Shown here: positions 1 through 7,012 of the stretch, piece by piece
Layout: every line of letters begins with the position of its first letter
Numbering within the stretch: position 1 is the stretch's first letter
Assembly (NCBI GenBank): GCA_024227975.1
Contig: JAAETV010000209.1
Span: 1-12,343, forward strand
Length of the DNA: 12,343 nucleotides
Direction of reading: 5' to 3'
Source: Actinomycetes bacterium
GTDB lineage: Bacteria > Actinomycetota > Acidimicrobiia > Acidimicrobiales > SZUA-35
Translations under genes and position numbers: made by a program
The notes under the pieces: model-generated
Told to the model about the DNA's origin: nothing
The model's database searches: none
What the model saw: the letters and a program-made list of their open reading frames with translations, nothing else

Positions 1-584
1 CGAGGTCGAGAGGGGTGGCGGCTGAGGGATGGTTCACCGTCGACGGTGTCGGCATTGTGGGCTCGACCACCGATATCGGCTGAGAGCCGACCGAGACGGG
101 CATACCAATGGCGGGCGTACTCCTGCCACAGGAGGGCTTGACGGTAGGCGGCGATGTCGGCGGGATCCCCCCCGAGAGAGTCAAGGCTGTCCCATACGGT
201 GGGGAGACTCAGCAGGCCGTGACGAATCCAGGGAGACAGGCGAGACACCCGGCGCCGAGGTTGGGGATATGCATCGTCTCGATGGTCGGCATAGGCGTGG
301 AGCGAGCCAGCGACCAGGGCCGCCAAAGCCTCATCGGCGGCCCGTTGACCACCCCGAAATGCTGGCGATGATGGTGATTCCTCCACCGAGCGTCGACGTT
401 CGAGGAGGTGTCCGAGATGGGTGGCGACGAAGTCCTCGGCCGCCCACCGTCCCGGCTCGGGGACCGGCAATCGTCGACCGGACGAGACCCCCACCCTCGT
501 GGCGGGAATGGCCAATGAGCCAGAAACGGCGACAGAGGTCACGGTGGTGTCCTGGTCACCTCGACTCACCTCACCGGTCGTCAT
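1..584 (-). CDS. Photolyase/cryptochrome-like FAD-binding domain protein, 3' end beyond window
   Basis: The minus strand is open from the ATG at 584 to the window edge (194 codons), so the C-terminus is missing. A stop lies 18 codons upstream with no start codon between, so 584 is the earliest start. An AGGGAG directly abuts the ATG and is too close to be an ideal ribosome site; GTG at codon 6 is an alternative. Residues 76-84 (AFRGGQRAA), 114-131 (SRLSPWIRHGLLSLPTVW) and 150-162 (ALLWQEYARHWYA) match the FAD-binding helical domain of DNA photolyases and cryptochromes, including the Ser-Arg-Leu-Ser-Pro flavin-phosphate loop and the helix resembling the ELIWREFYRH helix of E. coli photolyase. 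Only about 75 residues precede the FRGG motif, whereas classical photolyases carry a roughly 200-residue antenna domain there. Light-dependent repair is therefore uncertain; it may be a flavoprotein of another role. It is divergent from the helicase gene, with 64 bases between. Confidence 0.8.
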   Translation of the reverse strand, partial: MTTGEVSRGDQDTTVTSVAVSGSLAIPATRVGVSSGRRLPVPEPGRWAAEDFVATHLGHLLERRRSVEESPSSPAFRGGQRAADEALAALVAGSLHAYADHRDDAYPQPRRRVSRLSPWIRHGLLSLPTVWDSLDSLGGDPADIAAYRQALLWQEYARHWYARLGRLSADIGGRAHNADTVDGEPSLSRHPSRP

Positions 585-648
585 CTCCCTGTAGTCGGCA
601 GCTGGGTCCCGGTCATGACGCCAAGCATCGAGCGACTACGGTGGGGTA

Positions 649-3006
649 GTGGACCTGGCTGTTGCCACACCCGTCGACACACAAGCGACGGGCCCCGAAC
701 TGGGCCCCGAGGCTGTGACCTCGGCCGGGCTTGGTGGTGAGATATCGCTCGACGATGTCATCGAATCGCTGGCCGCAGACGGTCGTCTCGTCCACCTCGA
801 AGACCAGCCGGCCAGACCTGCACGCTTCCAGCCTCTAGCTCGGTCCCTCCCTGATGCGGTGGCTCACTGTGTGCCCGAGGGTGGTTTGTGGTCGCATCAA
901 GCCCAGGCCATCGATCTGATCCGTGATGGCCAGTCGGTGGTGGTGGCGACGGGCACGGCCTCGGGGAAGTCTCTGACCTACCAGCTCCCCATCGCCGAGT
1001 CGATCGTCAGCGGTTTACGCTCGGGCAGCTCGCTCCTGCTCTACCCGACCAAGGCCCTGGCTCAGGACCAGCTGCGCGCCTTCGGCGGGCTCACCATCCC
1101 CGATCTGAAGGCCGCCACCTACGACGGCGATGCCTCCCGCCAGCAACGGTCGTGGGCCCGGGCCAACGCCAACGTGATCCTCACCAACCCCGAGATGCTC
1201 CACCACGGCTTGCTCCCCTACCACGGCAAGTGGGCCACCTTCTTGAAGCGGCTCGACTATGTGGTGATCGACGAGCTCCACGTGTTGCGAGGGATCTTCG
1301 GTACCCATGTCGCCCACCTGATCCGGAGGCTGAGACGGGCCTGCGCCCGCTATGGCAGCGATCCCACCTTCGTATTCTGCTCAGCCACCATCGGGGCGCC
1401 TGAGCAGTTGGCGGCCGAGCTGTGCGGCAAGCCCATAGTGGCTATCACCGATGATGGTGCCCCTTGTGCCCCCCGACGGATCGCTCTCATCCAACCAGCC
1501 CTCGTCGATCCCGACCGGGGGATTCGTCAGTCGCCTGCTACCGAGACGATCAATGCCGTGTCCCAGCTGGTGACTGCGGGCCATCGGGTCATCGCTTTCT
1601 GCGCCAGCCGAGCCCTGACCGAGCGGGTGGCGGCCGGGACGGCCAAAGCTCTCCCACCCGAGCTCGGTGACACCGTCCGCCCCTACCGGGCCGGCTATCT
1701 GGCCGCTGAGCGGCGTCAGATCGAAGATGAGCTGGCAGCAGGCTCCCTGCGGGCCGTTGTTGCCACCAGCGCCCTGGAGCTGGGGGTCGACATCAGCGGC
1801 CTCGACGCCACCGTGCTGTGCGGGTTCCCCGGAACTATTGCCTCACTGTGGCAACAGATCGGCCGCTCGGGCCGCTCGGGGGTGTCGTCGCTTTCGGTGC
1901 TGGTAGCCGGTGAGGACCAGCTCGACCAATGGTTCGTCAACCATCCGAGCGATCTGTTCGAGCGGCCACCGGAACCGGTGGTGGTCAATGTCGAGAACCC
2001 CCACATCCGTGACCCTCATCTTGGTTGCGCCGCCTACGAGAACCCCCTCCAGCCGACTGATGAGCGCTGGTGGCCCGACCTCGATGAGGGGGTGCGGCGG
2101 TCGGTACTGGATGATCAGCTCCGCATTCGACCCGATCGCAATCATCAGCCTCGGGCGGTGTGGGCGGGGCGGGGGATGCCATTCCATCGGATCGGGCTTC
2201 GCTCGGCCTCGGCCGGTCAGGTTCGGATCATCGACGATGACGACGAGCTGGTGGGCACCGTCGAAGACAATCGGGCCTGCAATCTGGTACACCCCGGAGC
2301 CATCTACCTCCACCGGGGTCAGCCGTGGAAGGTGGTGGAGCTCGACTTGGGGGCCCGGGTGGCTCGGGTCGAACCCGACGATGGGCGGACCTGGACCCAG
2401 GCCCGGTCCGACATACAGATCGAGGTGGTCGAGGGAGCGGCGTCGAAGGTGGTGGGGGCAGCCGAGCTCCATCTGGGAATGGTGACGGTCACCACCACCG
2501 TTGTCGGCTACCAGGTGAAAGAGATCGGGGTCCGCCAGCCGATCGAGAGCCATGACCTCGATCTCCCACCCCAGGAGTTGACCACCACTGCCATCTGGTA
2601 TGAGTGGGGGCCTGGCGTGATCCGTCGTACCGGCATCAAGCCCCACGCCCTCCCGGGGGCCCTCCACGCCGCTGAGCACGCCGCCATCGGCATCCTCCCC
2701 CTGTTCACCATCTGCGACCGGTGGGACGTCGGTGGGGTCTCGATCGCGGCCGCCCCCGAGAGTGAGCTGCCGACAGTGTTCATCTACGACGGCTACCCCG
2801 GTGGTGCCGGGATAGCGGAGCTGGCCTACGGGGCCGCCGACCGGCATCTGGCGGCGACGGCCGAGGTACTCGACAACTGTGACTGTGCCACCGGTTGCCC
2901 GTCGTGTGTCCAATCGCCGAAGTGTGGCAACGGCAACGAGCCCCTCGACAAATGGGCGGCCCTGGCCCTGCTGCGCAACACCCTGGGCGAGTCCGAGCCT
3001 TTTTGA
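649..3006 (+). CDS. Superfamily 2 DNA helicase with C-terminal Zn-binding DUF1998 domain (Hrq1/MrfA/SftH type)
   Basis: A 785-residue DNA-dependent ATPase. Helicase motifs are in order: Walker A GTASGKS (102-108, K107), motif II DELH (208-211), motif III SAT (245-247) and motif VI QQIGRSGRSG (about 402-411). The C-terminus carries the cysteine cluster CDCATGCPSC with further KCGN (from about C744), typical of the DUF1998 zinc site. This architecture is that of yeast Hrq1, Bacillus MrfA (YprA) and mycobacterial SftH (Rv3649 family), which are 3'-5' translocases; MrfA acts in mitomycin-adduct repair. Repair function here is inferred from family. Start: GTG at 649; TACGGT at 637-642 lies six bases upstream and resembles a -10 box, so the mRNA may be leaderless; a GGGG run could alternatively be a weak ribosome site. 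It converges on the tad operon with a 36-base gap. In mycobacteria the orthologue also neighbours tad-like genes (from memory). Confidence 0.92.
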   Translation: MDLAVATPVDTQATGPELGPEAVTSAGLGGEISLDDVIESLAADGRLVHLEDQPARPARFQPLARSLPDAVAHCVPEGGLWSHQAQAIDLIRDGQSVVVATGTASGKSLTYQLPIAESIVSGLRSGSSLLLYPTKALAQDQLRAFGGLTIPDLKAATYDGDASRQQRSWARANANVILTNPEMLHHGLLPYHGKWATFLKRLDYVVIDELHVLRGIFGTHVAHLIRRLRRACARYGSDPTFVFCSATIGAPEQLAAELCGKPIVAITDDGAPCAPRRIALIQPALVDPDRGIRQSPATETINAVSQLVTAGHRVIAFCASRALTERVAAGTAKALPPELGDTVRPYRAGYLAAERRQIEDELAAGSLRAVVATSALELGVDISGLDATVLCGFPGTIASLWQQIGRSGRSGVSSLSVLVAGEDQLDQWFVNHPSDLFERPPEPVVVNVENPHIRDPHLGCAAYENPLQPTDERWWPDLDEGVRRSVLDDQLRIRPDRNHQPRAVWAGRGMPFHRIGLRSASAGQVRIIDDDDELVGTVEDNRACNLVHPGAIYLHRGQPWKVVELDLGARVARVEPDDGRTWTQARSDIQIEVVEGAASKVVGAAELHLGMVTVTTTVVGYQVKEIGVRQPIESHDLDLPPQELTTTAIWYEWGPGVIRRTGIKPHALPGALHAAEHAAIGILPLFTICDRWDVGGVSIAAAPESELPTVFIYDGYPGGAGIAELAYGAADRHLAATAEVLDNCDCATGCPSCVQSPKCGNGNEPLDKWAALALLRNTLGESEPF

Positions 3007-3009
3007 GTC

Positions 3010-3037
3010 GCCGGTGGTGGGGGTGTAGCCAGCCGGC
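3010..3037. terminator. Imperfect hairpin between convergent genes, possible bidirectional terminator
   Basis: GCCGGTGG (3010-3017) can pair with CCAGCCGGC (3029-3037) with one bulged G and an 11-base loop. It lies in the 36 bases between the helicase stop and the tadE stop, where a shared terminator is expected. Neither strand shows a clear T-run after the stem, so this would be a non-canonical terminator, or chance in GC-rich DNA. Confidence 0.3.
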
Positions 3038-3042
3038 CGCCC

Positions 3043-3426
3043 CTACTCGATCCGGGTCGTGGTCAGCGTCTCCAGATCGATATCGGGGATGAAGATGCCG
3101 ACGATGGGGACTGTGGTCGGGGCTCGATAGCGGACGATCACGGTGAGCCGGTCCCCACTCGTTCCGAGAGGGGACCCCGAAGGAGAGGCGAAGGTGACGC
3201 TCAGTCGTTCGTCGGACAACCCGGTCGCTCCTCGGGCGGCTGTGGTCGCCGCCTCCAAGGTGGGCTCCACGGCGGCCGCCCGGGCTGCTTCACGGCCCAC
3301 ATGGGCCAACAGGACGCGATCGCGGACCACAACCCCTACCTGGACCACGCTCAGGGCCAGAGCCACCAACACCGGAGCGATCAGGACCGCCTCGACGGTG
3401 GCCTGACCCTGCTCGGGGCCCCTCAC
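3043..3426 (-). CDS. tadE: TadE-like pseudopilin
   Basis: A 127-residue minor pilin-like protein of the Tad (Flp pilus) system. The N-terminus has a short basic leader, then G7|QATVEA with Glu at +5 after the presumed prepilin peptidase cut, followed by a hydrophobic helix (about 13-33) that would anchor it in the membrane. The rest is predicted extracellular and includes Ser/Gly-rich and beta-prone segments. TadE proteins are thought to prime or regulate pilus assembly. It is the last gene of the operon; its ATG overlaps the pilin stop by four bases (ATGA), so its translation is probably coupled to the pilin. A separate TadG-like gene, which follows in mycobacterial loci, is not present here; the next gene is the convergent helicase. 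The product name is well supported by motif plus position. Confidence 0.85.
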   Translation of the reverse strand: MRGPEQGQATVEAVLIAPVLVALALSVVQVGVVVRDRVLLAHVGREAARAAAVEPTLEAATTAARGATGLSDERLSVTFASPSGSPLGTSGDRLTVIVRYRAPTTVPIVGIFIPDIDLETLTTTRIE

Positions 3427-3650
3427 CCTGCTTGGTCGATCAGGGTGTCCATGACCGCATTGAGGAGACGATCAACGCCTCCCGAGCTGGAAGCCCAGGC
3501 CAGGAGGAGTCCGGCCAGAGCGGCGGCCGCCAGCATGACAAGGGCGTACTCGGCCGTGGCCTGTCCGCGCTCGGACGGGGGCCGCACATCAGCGCTGTCG
3601 GTGATGGCGGGGCGGGCAGAGGTTTGGCGTGTTGGGGTGGTGGGATCCAT
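3423..3650 (-). CDS. flp: Flp-type major pilin (DUF4244-like)
   Basis: A 75-residue precursor with a long polar leader (1-29) ending ERG, then QATAEYALVML: the Glu5-Tyr6 pair after the predicted cleavage at G29 is the signature of Flp pilins. A single hydrophobic segment (about 36-54) follows, with a short amphipathic tail. The mature form would be about 46 residues. This matches the Flp/DUF4244 proteins of actinobacterial tad loci (Rv3656c position). It is the only gene of the operon with a free-standing strong ribosome site, AAGGAGG at 3657-3663, six bases before the ATG, fitting a structural subunit made in excess. Two hairpins precede or include the start (separate entries). The cognate TadV-type prepilin peptidase is not in the window. 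Confidence 0.87.
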   Translation of the reverse strand: MDPTTPTRQTSARPAITDSADVRPPSERGQATAEYALVMLAAAALAGLLLAWASSSGGVDRLLNAVMDTLIDQAG

Positions 3651-3658
3651 CAGGATCC
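3643..3658 (-). promoter_or_regulatory. Hairpin enclosing the pilin start codon
   Basis: On the minus strand GGATCC, TGAT, GGATCC occur in succession. GGATCC is self-complementary, so the RNA can form a six-pair stem with a UGAU loop. The stem takes in the last two G of the Shine-Dalgarno and the G of the AUG; the loop holds the A and U. Folding would hide the initiation region of the pilin. The geometry is directly visible; regulation is an inference. Confidence 0.4.
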
Positions 3659-3663
3659 TCCTT
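3657..3663 (-). promoter_or_regulatory. Strong Shine-Dalgarno of the pilin gene
   Basis: The minus strand reads AAGGAGG, then six bases, then the pilin ATG. It is a full match to the anti-Shine-Dalgarno core, while the neighbouring tad genes start at 4-base stop/start overlaps. It fixes the pilin start at 3650. Confidence 0.8.
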
Positions 3664-3682
3664 GGGTTCCGTTCTGTTGTCG

Positions 3683-3696
3683 GGCCCCGAAGGACC
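3683..3696 (-). promoter_or_regulatory. C(UUCG)G tetraloop hairpin upstream of the pilin gene
   Basis: In the minus-strand RNA GGUCC-UUCG-GGGCC forms five pairs (one G-U) closed by C(UUCG)G, an unusually stable tetraloop. A competing fold pairs GCCCC (3700-3704) with GGGGC (3684-3688). It sits between the tadC stop and the pilin ribosome site, the only non-overlapping junction of the operon. It may mark mRNA processing or stabilisation, or partial termination; there is no U-tract. Confidence 0.45.
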
Positions 3697-3713
3697 GAAG
3701 GGGCTCAGCGCCC

Positions 3714-4451
3714 TCAGAGGTCGAGATCTCGCACTGCGACGACGACGATGGGGACGATGGCGCCCAGAACAACTGCGGGTAGGGCCAACAAGACCAGAGG
3801 TGCGAGCAGCTGTACGGGTAGGCGTCTGGCCCGGAGGTCACCAAGGCGGCGACGGCTGGCGTTGGCCTCGATGGTGAGGCGCTGGAGAAGGAGCCCGATC
3901 GAGCCCCCCTGCCGCCACCCCAGGAGGAGGGCGCCAGTGAGGGGTTGGAAGGGCAGGCCCAGGCGCTCCTGGAAGCGCCGGAGGGCGGAGTCGAGGCGAG
4001 AACCATTGCTGGCCACCCTGACCCCTTCCTGTGCCGCCGATCGGACCGGCTCAGGCCCATGCATGGCAAGCACCCGCAGGCAGTCGAGCACGGTGCCACC
4101 AGCCCCCAGGACGACCTGGCACAGCTCCAATGATTCGGGTAGGGCGGCTGCGTCGCCGGCCTGGGTCTGTCGGCGAACACGCTGCCGGCGTGACCTCACC
4201 AGGGTTCCGGCCACCAGGGCAGCCAACACGGTCAGGGTTGGAGCGGTGACCAGGCCGACGACACCGATCACGACCACGAACCCGCCAAGGGCCATGACCC
4301 GCCACCACGGACCCCCCGCTGATAGGTTCGACCTCGACGCAGACACACGCTCCGGGACGTCGAACACCCAAGCCGGTGGTCCGGACGGCCACCAACCCCA
4401 CGCCACGACGACGCCAAGGAGGGCCTCGGTTCCCCATGACCAGCTGCTCAC
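3714..4451 (-). CDS. tadC: Tad pilus inner-membrane platform protein TadC (type II secretion F family)
   Basis: A 245-residue membrane protein. I place the start at GTG 4451 because it overlaps the upstream tadB stop as GTGA, the same coupling used elsewhere in the operon; an upstream in-frame ATG at 4529 would overlap tadB by 82 bases and is less likely. Hydrophobic segments lie at about 52-69, 71-86 and 213-240. The cytoplasmic T2SSF-type region (about 100-205) contains the pattern LPESLELCQVVLGAGGTVLDCL and a GWRQGGSIGLLLQRL stretch typical of TadC. With TadB it forms the membrane platform on which the TadA ATPase acts. It is followed by a 63-base gap before the pilin gene. Confidence 0.85.
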   Translation of the reverse strand: MSSWSWGTEALLGVVVAWGWWPSGPPAWVFDVPERVSASRSNLSAGGPWWRVMALGGFVVVIGVVGLVTAPTLTVLAALVAGTLVRSRRQRVRRQTQAGDAAALPESLELCQVVLGAGGTVLDCLRVLAMHGPEPVRSAAQEGVRVASNGSRLDSALRRFQERLGLPFQPLTGALLLGWRQGGSIGLLLQRLTIEANASRRRLGDLRARRLPVQLLAPLVLLALPAVVLGAIVPIVVVAVRDLDL

Positions 4452-5131
4452 TGGCCCGGGCTCGATGCGATCAACCGATGCATGACCCACCACCCGGCGT
4501 AGGACAGGGTCAGGGCCCCGAGGAGGCAAACGGTGCCACCTAGCTCGAAGAGGTAGAAGCGACGCAGGCTGTCGTCTATCAAGATCAGGCCCCCGATGAA
4601 GATCCCCGGGAGGGCAACGAGAGCCGCCACCGATGCCGTTGCCTGGCCGGCATGGAGGTCGAGCTCGGCTCGTAGCGCATGGCTTGAGCGCACCACGTCG
4701 CTCAGCCGCTCCAGCGATGGCAGTGCCGGCCCGCCCCGTTCGACCAGGACTGTGATCGTCGTCGTGAACAGCCGCAGTTCAGGCCCTGGGCCGGGCCGTC
4801 CGGGGTTGGACGTGACTGGGGCACTGACCTCGTCGAGGAGGCGTTCTCCTCCAGTGGCTTGTAGGGCGGTGCGAAGTGAGCCGCCGGCTTTGAGGTGCTG
4901 GATCAGCCGGTCGACGATGTCGATCACTTCGGCCTGCTTCGCTTCGGCCAGGGCCTGGGATTGGGCGTGGCGAGACCAGTGCCACCACAGTCCCGCTACC
5001 ACGGGGGTGCCGGCGGCCAGGGTGGGGCTGGACAAGCCAGCACCAATGATCAAGCCACCGGCCAATACAACGACCGCCGCCAGATGCCCTGTGGTTGGCC
5101 ACGACAGAGGCCGCAATGGTGATGCCGTCAT
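4448..5131 (-). CDS. tadB: Tad pilus inner-membrane platform protein TadB (type II secretion F family)
   Basis: A 227-residue membrane protein with hydrophobic segments at about 17-33, 36-51, 166-186 and 196-215. Between them lies the F-family cytoplasmic helical domain (about 65-160), with VIDIVDRLIQHLKAGGSLRTAL and ERGGPALPSLERLSDVV, characteristic of TadB. The ATG at 5131 overlaps the tadA stop (ATGA). TadB and TadC are paralogous platform subunits; the order A-B-C is the conserved one. TadB proteins of other actinobacteria can be somewhat longer, but no domain appears to be missing. Confidence 0.86.
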   Translation of the reverse strand: MTASPLRPLSWPTTGHLAAVVVLAGGLIIGAGLSSPTLAAGTPVVAGLWWHWSRHAQSQALAEAKQAEVIDIVDRLIQHLKAGGSLRTALQATGGERLLDEVSAPVTSNPGRPGPGPELRLFTTTITVLVERGGPALPSLERLSDVVRSSHALRAELDLHAGQATASVAALVALPGIFIGGLILIDDSLRRFYLFELGGTVCLLGALTLSYAGWWVMHRLIASSPGQ

Positions 5132-6171
5132 GACACCAAGCGCGGCTGGCGTCGCCAGACGGGCGTGGTCTGCAGGCGAGGTCCGTCGTCAACCATGGCT
5201 ACCTCGCTCACCAGTCTGGAGGGCCCGATGCGCTCGACGTGGACCACCGCATCGATGGCTGTTGCTACTTGGAAGCGGAGGGACTCCCACGACAAGCCAG
5301 GCGCCCCCACCACGGCCAGAGCCACCAGTCGTTCCAGAGCCGCCGCTGGGGCGTTGGCATGGCATGTAGCTAGCGATCCCCGATGGCCGGTGTTGAGGGC
5401 GAGAATCAGATCGAGCGCCTCCGGGCCGCGCACCTCACCGACGATCAACCGGTCGGGTCGCATCCTCAGGGCGGTGCGAACCAGGGCCCGCATCGTCACC
5501 TCGCCGACCCCTTCACTGTTGGCCTCCCGGCCCTCCAATGACACCGTGTTCGTCCCTGGTAGGCGCAGCTCGGCCGTATCCTCGATTGTTACCAGTCGCT
5601 CTTCGGGATCGAGCAGGCCACCGAGAGCGTTGAGGAGAGTGGTCTTGCCCGACGAGGTCCCTCCAACAACCAGGATGGTGGCCCGATCGTCAATCAGATC
5701 GCTGAGGGCGGCAACTAGCGAGCGGTCGCCGAAGGCGCCCACTGGTACAGGCCGCTCGGTGAAGCGACGGATGGTGACGACTGGACCGTCGATGGCCAGT
5801 GGGGGAACGACGATGTTGACCCTCGAGCCATCGGGAAGGCGAGCGTCGACTATGGGGGCGGTCTGGTCGACCCGCAGGCCAAGGGGATCGAGGATGCGTT
5901 CGATGAGCAGACCGACCTCGTCGGCGGTCATGGTGATGCCCGAGCGCTCGACCTCTTCCCCTCGATCGACCCAGACCTCCCCGGAGCCATTGATCATGAT
6001 CTCGCTGACGGCGGGATCACTCAGGAGTGGGTCGATGGGGCCGAACCCCTTGGCTCGACGCCAGCGACTCGCGACCATGACCCCAACCGAGGCCGTGTCG
6101 AGCAGGGGGTTGAGCGATCTGGCCTCCTCGGTGAGATCCGACAGGTTGACCGGGGTAGGAGTTGGCGTCAT
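5128..6171 (-). CDS. tadA: Tad pilus assembly ATPase TadA (CpaF family)
   Basis: A 347-residue secretion ATPase powering Flp pilus assembly. Start chosen at ATG 6171, which overlaps the tadZ stop as ATGA; the frame stays open to an ATG at 6279 but that would run deep into tadZ and adds a Pro/Arg-rich stretch unlike the family. Motifs: Walker A GGTSSGKTT (170-178), Asp box TIEDTAEL (195-202), Walker B LIVGEVRGPEA (242-252) and His box TGHRGSLATCHAN (261-273). The N-terminal domain includes the conserved DPAVSEIMINGSGEVWVDRG (52-71). All catalytic elements appear intact. It is a hexameric cytoplasmic enzyme in the family and would engage TadB/TadC. Confidence 0.95.
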   Translation of the reverse strand: MTPTPTPVNLSDLTEEARSLNPLLDTASVGVMVASRWRRAKGFGPIDPLLSDPAVSEIMINGSGEVWVDRGEEVERSGITMTADEVGLLIERILDPLGLRVDQTAPIVDARLPDGSRVNIVVPPLAIDGPVVTIRRFTERPVPVGAFGDRSLVAALSDLIDDRATILVVGGTSSGKTTLLNALGGLLDPEERLVTIEDTAELRLPGTNTVSLEGREANSEGVGEVTMRALVRTALRMRPDRLIVGEVRGPEALDLILALNTGHRGSLATCHANAPAAALERLVALAVVGAPGLSWESLRFQVATAIDAVVHVERIGPSRLVSEVAMVDDGPRLQTTPVWRRQPRLVS

Positions 6172-6845
6172 CGATGGAGGGCATTGTCGCGGAGGAGGGC
6201 CGAGAGGCGGCGCAGGCTTCGGGGGAGGCGTCGGGTCAGGGACCCGACATCGTTGGCGACGGCCACCGCCGCGTCCCACCGGAGAGAGGCGACGACGGGT
6301 GCACTCCAGGCGGCAGCGATGTCATGGTCGCTGAGGAGGCGACCGGGTTCTCGGACGACCACAATGCCGTCGGGCTTGGGGGCGAACCTGGCCTGCACCG
6401 TCGAGAGATAGCAGGCTCTGGTCACGAGATACGACGGAGAGCCGTGCTCGATGATGGACGCCCCGAGCCGGCGATCGAGCCCAACGTCGACGATCACCTG
6501 TCTCGGATCACGATCGAGCACGATGGCCAGCAACCGACCAGTGTCGACTTCGGTCGCGGGCTGGGCCGTGTCGGGGGCCAAGCCCCACCCTGCGGTTCCC
6601 GATGGGAGAAGGGACAGCCTCTCGGTGATGGGTACTTCGAGCCGACTCAGACCGTCAGGGGGCGGCGATTCCGCATCCAACCAGTCGAAGACACCGAGCT
6701 CGGGCGAAGCGATGCCGAATACAGCTGGCAGGTCACCGCCGAGATCAACGAGCAGGGTTGGCCCATCCTTGGCCACAAGAGCAGCGAAAGCGGCGGCCAC
6801 GGTGCTACACCCCGAACCGCCCTTGGCGTTCCAGAAACACCACAT
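6168..6845 (-). CDS. tadZ: TadZ/CpaE-like (Ssd-like) ParA-family protein
   Basis: A 225-residue MinD/ParA-fold protein, first gene of the tad operon. Residues 8-15 read KGGSGCST: the signature lysine of the deviant Walker A is kept (K8) but the P-loop lysine is Cys13. TadZ/CpaE proteins often have GGxGAST here, so weak or absent ATPase activity is plausible. Switch-like LLVDLGGDLP (31-40) and Walker B-like VIVDVG (117-122) follow. The family localises Tad machinery at the cell pole; the mycobacterial counterpart is annotated Ssd. Start: ATG 6845 with GAGGG three bases upstream; an in-frame TGA three codons upstream of the ATG rules out a longer form. It overlaps tadA by ATGA. Confidence 0.85.
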   Translation of the reverse strand: MWCFWNAKGGSGCSTVAAAFAALVAKDGPTLLVDLGGDLPAVFGIASPELGVFDWLDAESPPPDGLSRLEVPITERLSLLPSGTAGWGLAPDTAQPATEVDTGRLLAIVLDRDPRQVIVDVGLDRRLGASIIEHGSPSYLVTRACYLSTVQARFAPKPDGIVVVREPGRLLSDHDIAAAWSAPVVASLRWDAAVAVANDVGSLTRRLPRSLRRLSALLRDNALHR

Positions 6846-6950
6846 CGACCCTCAATTTCTCAGCCGGCCACTTCGGGCCAACCGGAATAGGCAACGGAGG
6901 GGAAGATGGGGGAGGGGAGGCGAACGGGTACTGGCCCGAGTGTGGTTCGC

Positions 6951-6978
6951 ACGCTAGCGGCCGGCCGCCACCTTCCAA
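6951..6978 (-). promoter_or_regulatory. Candidate promoter of the tad operon, with a palindromic spacer
   Basis: On the minus strand TTGGAA (6973-6978), a 16-base spacer and TAGCGT (6951-6956) fit loose -35/-10 patterns, about 106 bases before tadZ. The spacer contains the perfect 12-base palindrome GCGGCCGGCCGC (6957-6968). In DNA this GC-rich such a match is weak evidence, and the operon might instead be read through from the small gene upstream. Confidence 0.22.
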
Positions 6979-7012
6979 CGGTGAGGAGGATTCTCCGGAC
7001 CCTGGCCTCGGC

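Noticed and set aside
581..616. A 12-codon minus-strand ORF whose TGA overlaps the photolyase-like ATG (ATGA)
   Set aside because: It would explain the poorly placed ribosome site by coupling, but a frame this short arises by chance and no ribosome site of its own is visible.
29..649. Plus-strand frames over the left end (29-649 and 108-371)
   Set aside because: Arg/Pro-rich, no family motifs, and they overlap the minus-strand photolyase-like frame, which has clear motifs.
1843..2913. A 356-codon minus-strand frame inside the helicase gene
   Set aside because: It runs antisense to conserved helicase residues and has low-complexity Gly/Asp/Pro composition, a typical shadow in GC-rich DNA.
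3301..4485. A 394-codon plus-strand frame across tadE to tadC
   Set aside because: Arg/Ser/Thr-rich shadow opposite four tad genes with family motifs.
4452..4529. Upstream ATG (4529) as tadC start
   Set aside because: Would overlap tadB by 82 bases; the GTG at 4451 gives the GTGA coupling matching the rest of the operon.
6172..6279. Upstream ATG (6279) as tadA start
   Set aside because: The added 36 residues are Pro/Arg-rich and antiparallel to no known domain, lying inside the tadZ 3' end; ATG 6171 gives an ATGA overlap.
6957..6968. Perfect 12-base palindrome GCGGCCGGCCGC as a regulator site
   Set aside because: GC-only palindromes are frequent by chance at this base composition; kept only as a remark in the tentative promoter entry.
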